A stretch of DNA of 64,000 nucleotides from Engraulis encrasicolus (lineage: Eukaryota; Chordata; Actinopteri; Clupeiformes; Engraulidae). The notes below the pieces were generated by a model, which ran no database searches, was not told where the DNA came from, and saw nothing but the letters and a program-made list of their open reading frames with translations. Positions 27,801-40,500 of this stretch are shown here, piece after piece. Each line of letters begins with the position of its first letter. Position 1 is the stretch's first letter. The position numbers and the translations under genes are program-made. The DNA lies in assembly GCF_034702125.1 (NCBI RefSeq), contig NC_085876.1:5680364-5744363 (forward strand), read 5' to 3'.

Positions 27801-30800
27801 CACGATATTCCAGAAATTCCATGACCCATGGGAACCCTGTAATATTTAAGGCCCATACACTCCATAGTAATACTAAGCTTTTGTTTGTTTGCTTTTGCGC
27901 CACTGAAGTTGTGGCTTTTCAAGGACCGTCATGTATCAGCAACCCCCACATACAATAAGGCCCTGGAAGGCCTCCAGTCTTAGGGCGCGGTCACACAGAC
28001 CGCGGATTTTAGAGTAGGAGGCTATTGTTTGTCAATGGAAATGAGCGGATTACGCATCTAATATCAGCGCAAGGCGGGTTGCGGATTCGCCGCCTCTCCG
28101 CGCTGGACGGATCGAGCTGAAAAAAGTTCAACTCAAGGCGGAAAACCTGCAGCGGATTTCCAGATGTTCGATAGGAGACCGCCATCAACATTCATATCAG
28201 CTTCACTATCCAATGTTAGGAGGGCAAGAAAAGAGCTCGTCTTCTATTCATTTTACATAGATGCATGGACAAAGCATTTTGTGTATGTGTTCACAACATT
28301 TAATGACATAACACCATCTATTAGGCTACGTTGCGAGTGACCGTTGAGTTGTTACGTTGCCTAGTCACTGCATTCGAATGGGCAGTGGATCCGCGCTCAG
28401 TGTGCTCACTTCTGATTTATCAGCTGAACGCGCATCGCAGATTGTAGGCAGAAATCCACGGTCTGTGTGATCGCGCCCTTAGGCTGTGTCACATTTCTCC
28501 CCACTCACTCATCATTTCATTTCATCTTCCACTCTGTTCATAGTGGAGGTCCCACTCCCATTCAAGAGTAAGTTTGAAGGGAGTTTAAGTACTTTCCTTT
28601 ATTCTCAGCAGTATTGGGACACATCACACTTGTATTGCTGAAACAATGACTGTGACTGTACGTGGGTGGGTGGGCAAGTGCAAATGGTGGTACTGGGGCA
28701 GAGCCTTACCTTGGTAGCGGGGGTGTCTTGGGGGGTGGGCGCTGCTTTGGTGGGGGCTGGTGCAGGGGCTGGAGAAGGAGCGGGGACTGTGACAGGAGCT
28801 GGCGTGGGGGTGGAGGTGTTGGATGGAGAGGAGAAGCTGAAGGTGGGCAGTGCTCGCGTGCTGATGGGGAGGGAGATGGCGGGCAGGTCAGGCATCTCCG
28901 CTACCTGTGACACGCCCCAGGGAGGCACAAAAACACAAGACTGTGATTGGCAAAGGGCGAGAGAAGGCAGGAAAGGATACAGAGCATATTTTGTTAAGAG
29001 TGTTTCTCTTATATGTAGAGTAGTTTTATGCAAACATGTTCAATGAACTTCAAACTCCTAATTAATAAAGAAAAGTATCACATGGATGAGTGAACAAGAT
29101 CATCCTCTACAATCTGAATCGCAGTTGGGAGTGTGTGTGTGTGTGTGTGTGTACGTGCATGCATGCATGCAAGCAAGCGTGTGTTTAAGATCCCCCTGAA
29201 CTCTTTGCCATAGACTGCAAACAATAAGCAGTGTACACAAACAACATGAATACAACGAATACTGTGTGCAACTGTCTGGGCAACGCAAAACACAAGTGAG
29301 GAGAAACGTGCACCAAAGTGTGTGACGGATGCGAATGCTGACCTCGTCGTCTGGTCGTTTGCTCGAGGCCCGTGTGGTGGCCCTCTCCCGCTTCATCTTG
29401 CCTCCTCCGGAGCCTGCTGCGCTGGCGCTGACAGCAGGGGTGCTGGACAAGGGGTACGCTGGGGAGCTTGTGCTGCAACAAACATAATGACAGAAATAAT
29501 CCACCTTTTCAAATTGTACCATTTTTCAGTTCCATCATGAAAAAAAAATATGCCGCAATTCTTGAACTTGTGTAATCGTGCCATCGAGTCTGGGACCACA
29601 CAACTCATTTTTGCCCAGCCATCATGCATCATATATCAACATAGTTCGGGTGAGATTGAAGTTAGCAAAATACCTTTGAGAGGGGATTGGTGTGGCATCT
29701 GGTATTACGGGAGATTTCCTCACAGGCTGAAATGAAAGCATGATTGGAGGTTAGCTGGTGATGAAGAGCGCAAACAAAACACAACTGAAGACAAGTCTAC
29801 AATGGCCCTGCCGTGGCCTAATGGTAGGGCACTATGCCGGCGACCCAGGTTCGATTCCTGCCCAGATCATTTGCCGAACCTTCCCCATCTGTCTCTGCCT
29901 GCTCATTGCCTGCTCCTCTGTAACCGTCCTGTCACAATAGAGGCATAAAAACCCTTAAACATATATTTTAAAAAGAGAAACAAGTCTCCAATGCCATTTG
30001 AGCTTCCCATATATATATACAGTATTTTTTAAAGGGAAGTTTCACATGGTCCCTTCACTAGTCGGTTATGGGTGAAACCCATGAATAGCAGTGCGTGATT
30101 ACGATTGCTTGAGTCTGTTTGGCGTCGACCGTGCAGTTATGCTGAGCCATGTGAAGTTAACTGGATCGTCTGTCTCTATAGCAGGACAAAGGATAGCTAG
30201 ATCTTGTCATTGCAATAAAATGGCCGAACAAGTCACAAATATCCAACATTTCTGACTTCTGCATGTATTGTACGTAATTGTACAACTGGGGCAGCCGTGG
30301 TCTAGTGGTTAGGGAGGTGGAGGGAGGGGGAGGAGGGATTCAAACCTGCAACCCTCGGTCATCCCTACATGTGTTGGCTGAAGTGCCTTTGAACAAAGCA
30401 ACTGACTCCAAATAGCTCCAGGGACTTTAACCAATGCACCCTGTAAATAACTCAGTCGCTTTGCAAAAAAGCATCTGCCAAGTCTAATGTAATACAGAAG
30501 AGCACCATTTTACCGCTTACCCCAAACTGCTTATAGAAAGTGAAATGAAAATCAAGTGTCAGGGTCAAGCTCACGCTTGCAGTGGAGCTGGCAAAAGCAC
30601 AGGCCTGGAAAGCCCCACTGCAGAGTAAGCCATATCAAAGCTCAGTTGGCTTCAGCCTCCAATCAGATGCAAAACTCTACAACGCAGTGCAGAGACACTT
30701 GATTCCACCAAAGATTAACTCATTTGCATGAATGATTATGGGTTCCGTTCTACAAACAGTGTAGGGCAGGCGGAGTAAACTAGTGGACCTAAGGCTAGAT

Positions 30801-31920
30801 GCCGCCAGTTTAAAACTTTTCTGCGGTCCAGCACCCGACTTAAAATTCAACATCTCAATGTTAATGTGGCCCCCAAAACCCAGTGATTTTCCCGTTCGGC
30901 TTTCTTGGCACTGATGTTGAATAGCATTGGTGACTTGGTGTAGGGGGAATAAGCTGCAGAGGGTGGTAATGGCAGAACACGACACTATTCATCACACACT
31001 CCAGTGGTAGGCTAGTGGTAGACAGTGAGATTCTCTCTCTCTCTCTCTCTTTTTTTAGGGGCTTTTATGCCTTTATTTGACAGGACAGTCGAAGATTGTG
31101 ACAGGAAGCGAATGGGACAGAGAGACAGGTGAGGATCGGGAAATGACCCCGGCCGGACTCGAACCGGGGTCCCCGTGGGTGGGCATGCAAGCCCAAATGT
31201 GGGGGGCTTAGCGCGCTGCGCCACAGCCACCCCCCCTGTAGACAGTGATTCTCAAACTTTGGATCTTGAAAGTATTCCAAGTGGACCTTCAAATCATTTT
31301 CTAAAAATGATAGTGTGTACTGCTGTTGACCGTTTTTTTTAATTTATTTTTTTAAATATATATTTTTAGGGCTTTTTTATGCCTTTATTTGATAGGACAG
31401 TCTGAGATGGTGACAGGAAGTGAGTGGGACAGAGAGATGGGTTGGGATCGGAAAATGACCCCTGCAGGACTCAAACCGGGGTCCCCGTTGGCATGCAAGC
31501 CCAAATGTGGGGGGCTTAGTGCACTGCGCCCCCTGCTGAGCGTTTATTTGAGTTTTAATGGTTATCGCCACAAGTGGGCTGTGAACATCTGAACATTTCA
31601 AGTGGGCCCCAAGTTGTGAAACCCTGGGTGGTATGGCAGAACACAACACAATTCATCATCCACTCCAGTGGTAGCTAGACTACATAAGCAGGGGAGGGGT
31701 CCTCACCGTGTCCCTAGAGGCCGTCCTCTCCAGTGCCCGATTGATTCCGCCAGGTGTAAGCGAGGGACGGAACAACATGGAGCGGCTCCCGGAGGTGGAG
31801 GCGGAGGTGGAGGCAGCTGCCGTGGGCACCACCAGCCTCTTCACCGGCGGCAGAGACACGTCCATCTGGACAAGGACACACACACGACATGCTCATAAGC
31901 AGGAGGTTAAGCACATGCGT

Positions 31921-31965
<45 letters not shown>

Positions 31966-32326
31966 TGAGCACAAGCACACACACGCGCGAGCGCACGCAC
32001 GCACACACAGACACTCTGACACACATGCGCTGCATTAGGTACCATCGCTGTCCTATCTATATCTACTCCTGGGCGAGAGCCCAACGTGTTGAAGAGGACA
32101 TAAACAATATCAAATTACATCACAGATAGACCACGGCCGCATGCTGTGCATCAAAACATTTCCTCTACACACGTTTGCTATGGTGGTGGTGATTTAAAAG
32201 CGCTGTCAGTTGGTGGGCCTGCAATAACCTGGCGAGCGGTACTACATAATCCCTAAAAATATAGCACTTGGAAAAGCATGCGCATGGTTGTGCGTTCTAG
32301 AGTGTCCGCCAAACGGCATAACATTT

Positions 32327-32374
<48 letters not shown>

Positions 32375-35300
32375 TGAGTTTAGAACTGAGCACCAAGGCT
32401 GTGCATTCTGAAGTGCCCACTGACAGCACAAAAACATTTAGGGGAGCGGAGGGTAAGAGAGGACGAAGCAAAGTCTAAAGTGGAAGACCATTTGACAGGC
32501 TTTGAAAAAACAGTCATTGTTGAATGCCAAAAAGACAGCTGCCACAGCTGTCTGAGGATACTGGGACTCTTTCAGAGGTGCGCGCGCGCGCACACACACA
32601 CACAAACGCCACAGGGGCTGAAGGGCCAACAGCTGTTGCAGATGGGGACAGCACAACAGCTACAACGCAGAGGCCAGAACCAGACAGAAACACACACACA
32701 CAGACACAGATACAGTTACAGACACACCCCCAGACAGCCTTATGCAACACCAGGGCACACACAGTTTGCCAATGGTGGGCAAAGAGAGTGACTAAAATCT
32801 GGTTTGGTTATGCCAGTTATACCTTTTTCTTCTTGACCTGGAACGGGGAGGATTCCAAGTCTGTGCGATCCAGTGACTGAGGGGGATAAAAAAGTAGAGA
32901 AAGATCTGTTGAACATTTTAAGTCTACAAACAGAACCATGGGTCATCAGCAAGAGCAGAATTATGTGGTTGCACCTCAGAATGGAATTTTATTTAATAAC
33001 TAACAAAAAACTCACTGATGACAAAGGTGACGATATGGTTGAGGGTATTCTTTTTGCATCCTGTAAGAGAGAGAGAAAAAAAAGTGAATGAGTTGTTTAA
33101 GCACTAAACAGACAAGCAGTTCACTGAGCTTGGTGTTACCAAATACGAGAAAAAAAAGTGAATGAGTTGTTTAAGCACTAAACAGACAAGCAGTTCACTG
33201 AGCTTGGTGTTACCAAATACACACCAAAGAAGTGCATATCCAGTGAAATTTCAGTTGGTCTGTCTGTACAGTGCCTGTCTGTACAAATGATTCAAGTTGG
33301 TCTTTGGCGTGCAGGCTGTCGTGTTGCACAAAACACAACGACTCTTTCAAGTGATGTCAGACACTTCCAATGTAATTGAACCAGGTATTCGTTGCTTTCG
33401 GTGGCACAGACATAAATGTAGAAGCCAATGTTGACAATGGAAAATGGCAGTGTTTAATGCCTGCTTCGCTTCAAAATGGAACTCGTTTGACAACTGTGAA
33501 AAAAGACTAATACATGGAGACTGAGAGGAGAGAAGAGAGTAAAGGAGAGGAGAGGAGAGGAGAGGAGCGACTCACGGCAAGTGGGCTGGACATGCGCTCC
33601 AAGGACTGCAGGATGCGTCGGGCGGTGGCACTAGTGACGCCACAGGGCTGTGCTCCGGCCGGCTTGGCCTTGATCTGTCTCCTCACCGGGACCTGGGAGG
33701 AGGAGGAGGCAGAAGAGGAGGAAGAGGAGGTGGCAGAAGAGGAGGAAGAGGAGGTGGCAGAAGAGGAGGAAGAGGAGAAAAAGGAAAAGGGGGCTAAGAC
33801 CTTTTTCATGCTACGGCATGTTCACAACATTGATAAAGGTGTAAGACCAAAACAGTGTATAAAGTTACTGGGAAATGGTCAGAGAGGTCAATAGTAGTAG
33901 TAGTAGTATTATTCTGTATCTGTACCTGATAAGGTGTGCTTGGGCGAGAGCGTGTGCTGCGGGTGGCCGAGGCGCCTCCGTAGGTGGTCTTGCCTGGGTA
34001 GTAGGGGGAGTCACCCAGCTGACTGGAGTTCAGCACTGAAGCATTCATCGAAGTAGACTGGGGAAGCACAAGAGGAAAGCGGGCATGTCAATCAACGGAC
34101 GCAACAACACTCATTACTCATCTCAACAGAAAATAATTTGTAAAATGCCATTTGAAACGTCACATAAAAAAACTCAACCAATAAATGATAAACTAATAAA
34201 AATGGAAAGCAACGACTCTGAATAGTGATGACCTTGAAGAAGACATCAAAACATTGCTTCAGTGGGCTGATGGAAAACACTTTAAACAACTAGACTGCCT
34301 GTGCAGTCGCCTTCGACTGCTTAAGGTATATCCCCGAAACGCAACGCTTCCAGTCCCCCATCATTCCTACCACTCCCATCCACCTTTTCATACGTATATG
34401 ATAAATACAAAATATTAAAGAAATATATTTAATATCTATACATAGATCAATGACGTGCATAGGCTTGAAACCAAATGACTATTGTGAAAATGAAGCAAAA
34501 AATGGGGCAAATGGTAACACTGTTTTAATGGTTCACTATTACAGTGAATATACCACATTAGGTACAGTGTAATAACCATGTAACAATATTTAATACCATG
34601 TAATACCAGTGTAACACCATGTACCAATTTGTACTACATCATGTATTTTTGTGTAAGTGGTACATGGTATTGCATATTATTACACTGGTATTACACTAGT
34701 ATTACATGGTATTAAATATTGTACACTGGTTATTACACTGTACCTGGTATTGCATATTGTTACACTGGTATTACACTAGTATTACATGGTATTAAATATT
34801 GTTACACTGTACCTAATATGGTAGATTCACTGAAATGGTGAACTGTTAAAATAAGGTAGTACCGGGCCAATCAATCCACCCAGTCAGAAGTTATGGGCCA
34901 AATAAAAATTCCGCCATTTTGAAACTGTTGACCTCCAAACTCAAGTCAGTTCATGAACCTACCCTAGAGCATTAACACACCAAATCTGGGACAAATCCAT
35001 CCGACTGGTCAGAAGTTATGAGCCAAACAAAAATTCGGCCATCTTGAATTCAGCCATCTTGAAAGTGTTGGCCTCCAAACTCGAATAAGTTCATGAACCT
35101 ACCCTAGAGCATTAACACACCAAATCTGGGAGAAATCCATCCACCCAGTCAGAAGTTATGGGCCAAACAAAAATTCGGCCATCTTGAATTCAGCCATCTT
35201 GAAAGTGTTGACCTCCAAACTCGAATCAGTTTATGAACCTGCCCTAGAGCATTCATCCAAAAAATCTGGGACAAATCCAAACATCCGTTCAAAAGTTATC

Positions 35301-37470
35301 GCGTTAACACGAAAGACCTTACGCGGCGGCGGACGCGGCGCACGCAAAACCATTACATCCCCAACGCTCCGCGTTTCGGGGATATAATAATATGTTTACA
35401 GCACTTAATAGATTTAGTACATATTTAAATAATATGTAAAGCGAAGAGAAAAATAGAAAAATGAATTTAAGACCATCTCTAAACATTGCTTCAATGTTAG
35501 TTTGGTGCAGAAACAAAACCCCCCTCCCCCAATCACACCACTGCATAAAACCTGAAACACTTTCCCCAGTAAAACATGGAAGACTCACCAAAGTGGAGTT
35601 TCCGAAGACGGACAGGTTGAAGGCGGGCTTCTTGAGTCCCGTCTGGGCCGCGTGCTGGTGCGAGCCTGAGTGGGTGCGATCTGTCTCTGGGGACCAAAGC
35701 AGCGGGGCAGGCTTTGAGGTGGGCACGTCTGCAACAAGAACCAAGGCCTAGGCTGGAGATCTGGACTCAACTGACATAGGGCTGTACTGAACTGTACCAA
35801 TATGGGACTACAACACCATCAATAGGGTACTGGCACAGGGCTCTTTGCTAATATGAGCCTACAACACCATGTTGCACTATCAACACAGTGTTAGACTGGA
35901 TGGATACTTTACCGCACTGTACACCATGAGGGCCTACAGCACCATAACTGTACTAGCAGAACTGCACTGCTTTAATCACTGGGTTGCATGTTAGTTTATC
36001 ACTTGTTGCTGTCTGCATCACTACTTGCTGTATGGTGTACATCACCATATTGCACTAGCTGTACAAGTGTATTGCTTTGCTTCAGGAGCTAGCAGTACAC
36101 AGAGAAAGTAGGTTAAGCTCTTCAACTTGGATATATACTAGGCCTATGCTCCTGTGTTTCTACAACAGAGGTTTTGAAAGCGCTGCACGTCGAATTTCTA
36201 AAAAGGTGCATAGTGAAGAATCATACATGGGACCCTATTAACATCTATGAAATGAACCTTGTGACCCTGTTACACCAAAAAACACTGGCTAATTAGTGTT
36301 TTCCATATAAAGGTTTTAGTTTCACATGACGTGTTTTTGTTGCTTCTGGCACTGTAATTTCCACCTAGCACATGTATTTGGCTTCTACATCATCCACACT
36401 TGGTCTGGGTGTGCTGAGGCCCCTCCCCATTCATGGCCTTGCATCTCCCAGGTCGAGTCCAGCCCTGGTCATGTCCTCCATCTTTCCCTCCCCCTCATTT
36501 CCTGTCCTATTCCTCATTGTGTCCGCCATAGTAAAAGCCAAAAATGAATAAAATGAATAAAAGCCAAAAATGAAAATGAAAAAAAAATTAAAATTCAAAA
36601 ATTAACAAAAAAGTGCCGTACCTTTGTCGGAGGCGCGTGAGGAGAACCCGCTGGTGGTGGAGATGTTGTCATCGTCGTGCTGCGAGCTGTTGTCCTTGAT
36701 CTCCTTCACCAGGGAGAATCCCGACGTGGAGGCCCCGCCAGCACTGACAAAGGGACTTCCGAAGGGCCCCGCAGCCGAAGTGGAGGCTCCGGCCAGAGGG
36801 AAAGGGCTGCCGAAGGGGCCCCCGGCCGCCGAGGATGTGGAGGGCTGGGGGAAGAGGGAGCTGGAGCCCCCCAGGCCAAGTCCAGCTGAAGCCACCGCCG
36901 AGCTGTCCAGGGAGGCGAAGTGGAGGTGGGAGCGGTTGAGGGGGGGCCGCGACAGCACATCGTTGAAGTTCAGCGATGCGCGGCTCGTTGAAGGTTCTGG
37001 AAATTTCAGGAAAGTTATATTGCCTATTGAGTGGACAGCTCTCTCTCTTTTTAACAACAGATTTTGTTTGTTTTTTTTGACGTGATTTCATGCGAGTGGG
37101 AGTAATAAGGAGTTAATAATACACTGGGAAAGCTTTTCCAGCGTTGTTGCTGAGCCATAGATCACACAGCAGGAAAGGGGTCAGAGCATCTGTCTATTAT
37201 ATTTGAACGATCAGGGGAGTGTGAGTATGACACAGCTATAGCTTGGATCGGGCCATAAATATAGAACACTAGAGGACGAGTTGACTATGTATTTTGTACC
37301 GGAACGAATGACCCGATGTGATTGCCAACTACTGCTGCCCACTAGCACTGTGTGTGTGTGCGTGTGTGCGCGTAGCTGTTCCAAGTGAGCATGGCTCTGT
37401 AACATACTGTTTATTTGTTACTGGTGCTGTTTTTTGTGAGTGAACCATAACGCTGTCAAAGTGTGTGTGG

Positions 37471-37510
<40 letters not shown>

Positions 37511-40500
37511 ATGGCTGTTCAGGTGAGGACAAGTGTGACGTGACGTACATTTGTTACTGGTGCCGAGTGTGTGACGTACTTTTGTTCGTGGTGATGGGCT
37601 GAGGCAAGCATGTGTGCGCTCCTGTGTGTGTGCAAGGTGGTTCAGATGAGTTTCAGGCGGTTCAGGTGAGTGCGAGGAGTGTTTGTGTGCGTATTTGACA
37701 TCAGGTGCTCATGGTACTGGTGCTGGGCCCAGCAGAGTGACCCATAATGATCAAACAAAAGGGTAGTTCCTCGCGCTTCTGCTTTATCATCTGGTGCATC
37801 GACGGGAGAGAGGCAGGAAATATTCACTTGAAGGACAACACCGGAGCAGCACAGATTTAATTCTTTGTGTTTTTTATTCAAGGGCACAACATGACTAACG
37901 TTTCGATGGTTGGACCATCTTCATCAGAGTCCATGAGTGGAATGGCTCTTCTCTCCATTCCACTCATGGACTCTGATGAAGATGGTCCAACCATCGAAAC
38001 GTTAGTCATGTTGTGCCCTTGAATTAAAAACACAAAGAATTAAATCTGTGCTGCTTCGGTGCTGTCCTTCAAGTGACCCATAATGATGTTGGTGTGTGTG
38101 TGTGTGCGTGTGTGTGTGCTTGACTGAGATATGCTGTACACACATTGCTGGTGCTGGACTGAGCAGTGTGTGCAGGCATGCATGCGGATGTCTAGGTGAG
38201 AGCGTGTGTGGCACCATGTGTGTGTGCGTGCGCATGCAAGTGACATCACATGCCGTACATGTGTTATTAGTGCTGGGCTTGGTGTGTGTTCCAGGTGTGC
38301 GTGTTCCAGGTGTGCGCGTGTGTGTGTGTGTGTTCCAGGTGTGCGTGTGTGTGTGTGTGTGTTCCAGGTGTGCGTGTGTGTGTGTGTGTGTGCGCGTGTT
38401 CCAGGTGTGCGTGTGCGTGTACCTGTGTTACTGGTGCTGGGCTCTGGTGTGTCCCGGCCGTCGGGCAGCGGTCCGCCGTCCTCGTTGCCGTTGGGCGCTG
38501 TTGCGGAGGCCTGACCGTCAAGCTCGGGGCCTGCTAGAGCAGAGGCGGCCGGGCCCTCTGCCACCTCGCCATTCTTAAAGTACTTCTGCAGCCAGGAGGG
38601 GACGATGCTCTTCACCGTGTCAGTCACTCTGCTGATGAGGCCTGCCTGCTGTGGGGGAGAGAGGAAGAGAATCAGAGACAATGAGAAAGAGCGGGGGGGG
38701 ACCAGGAAGATGGAACAAGGAGAGAATGAGCGACAGAAGCAGAGAGAGAAAGGGAGGACAGGAAGACGGAACACAGAGAAAGCGAGGGAGAATGAAGGAG
38801 AGAGCAACAGAAGGGAAGGAAAAGGGGGGGGGCAAGAGAATAGGAGAGAAAGTGTAAGGGAGGGAGAGAGAGAGAGAGGGAGGAAGTAGTGAGAAGGGAG
38901 CGGGAGAAAGAACGCCGTTGTTGGGGGCAAGAGAGGAGGAGAAGAGAGGGAGGGAGGGAGAGAGAAAAAGGAAAGTGTTGGGTTAAGTCAGAGCTGCAGG
39001 GCATGTGAGGGTCAGGCTGACCTCCTGTGGAGTTCTCAGAGGAATGCAGCCAATCGAGCCTGCTGCCATAAAGGTTAACCTGCTTCCACATCCACCCCCC
39101 ACACACGCTGCTTAGTCATGTCAGCCTAGAAACAGCCATGTCACCCTGGCCGGCCGGACAAAATAGGATTGTGAGCAAGCATACACATACCTGCCAACCT
39201 TTAAAAAAGAATTTGAGTAGCAACTTATCGCGGCGCGGCAATTCACGGCGCAACAACTTGGCATGGCAAAGCAACGGGGTCGCCGGCGGGCCCATCTGAG
39301 AGGCTACTTTGTTTTGCATAGTCTGCCCTACACCTAGGGTTGCCAAATGTCAACAGGGTAGACAAGAGACACTTCATTCAGGCAGGGGGGTCCTCCCCCA
39401 GAAAAAAAATGCTTTTCTTAGATGCAATTTCCTGCATTTTAATGCATTTTAGCCTAACATCCCGTCTATCTGGCAAATAGTTTATCTTGCTCTTCACAGT
39501 ACTTTGAACTACCATAATTTATTAAACTTTCATGAAAGATTTTTGTTTTGTTTGTTTCACACCATAACACCAATAAAATGCTATGATATAGTGTGCTGGA
39601 GGCCTCTAAATTAACTTTACTGATCATCAGCCAATATGGCTGTTAATCTTACTAGTCAAACATACCACCAGTCTGGCTAGTAGGCCTAAGTGGCTATTAA
39701 GTTATCCTATATACCAGCCAAACAGAGCATTTGGTCACTTGGGGGGTGTTGGAGCTGGAATTGAGTATGAAATTGAAGCATTTGCTGATTATTTTTTTTG
39801 GCTGTAGAAGGTACATGTAGGAAAATGTATAATTTGATTATAAAATACCGAGGCATTTCAGTGATTTTTATGAACAAAAAGTTGAATTGTAATGATTTTT
39901 ACATCATCTCCCCCAATATTAATAAATGGTGATGTTGTCACCTACTGTGAAGAAGCATCAGCAGTAGAGAAAAAGATAAAGACAAGTGTTATCTAAGCTA
40001 GGATAATATCAGGTTAATATTATTACGTTGGGGGCTAACATCAAAATCACACTTTCAGCATTCATTCAGTACAAAATGCGTCATGTAGTGGCTCTACTGA
40101 GGGACGGGGGCTAATGGCCAATGCTTTTGGAACCTCCACGGTAACTTTTGAGGGGCATCGCTTCTTTTTTTCACTTCTCTGCATAATAGTAGGCCTATCT
40201 ACCCTCATCTGCCGTCATGAGTTGGCTATTGTTCACTGTTCGGCACATATATGATGATAGGAGAATTGATTTTATTAATAGATTGCCATACGTGATTACG
40301 GATAGTAGTCGTGGAGTGGTGCATATTTGGTATGACGCACGACCTGTTACACCTGTTCACAGAATGGGCCATGACTCAGGGGGGAACAGTATCCCTATAC
40401 GGTGTCATGGTAGGTTATGGATGTAGACCTACTCCGAGCACAACCGTTAGAACTATCGCTTTATTTTCCCGAGTTAAAATGATCCGGCGCAAAGGGAAAC

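Larger units (their letters stand above)
34327..35392. mobile_element. Composite repeat bounded by inverted TATATCCCCGAAACGC
   Basis: TATATCCCCGAAACGCAACG at 34327 is mirrored by GCGTTTCGGGGATATA at about 35372-35388. Inside are a foldback MITE (about 34510-34860) and a tandem array of about 140-bp units (34866-35310). It lies in nup153 intron 4. No coding region was found. Confidence 0.7.

Noticed and set aside
29806..29880. tRNA gene
   Set aside because: The A and B boxes are present, but the anticodon arm does not fold convincingly and the sequence continues into a SINE body found several times in the window.
33514..33894. Glu-rich plus-strand frame
   Set aside because: It is antisense to nup153 exon 6 and its CT-rich upstream intron.
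35461..35751. Plus-strand 96-codon frame
   Set aside because: It is antisense to nup153 exon 4 plus intron.
38040..38930. 296-codon minus-strand open frame
   Set aside because: Only 38423-38648 is real (nup153 exon 2). The rest is CT-rich intron upstream and CA-rich intron downstream, beyond clear splice sites.
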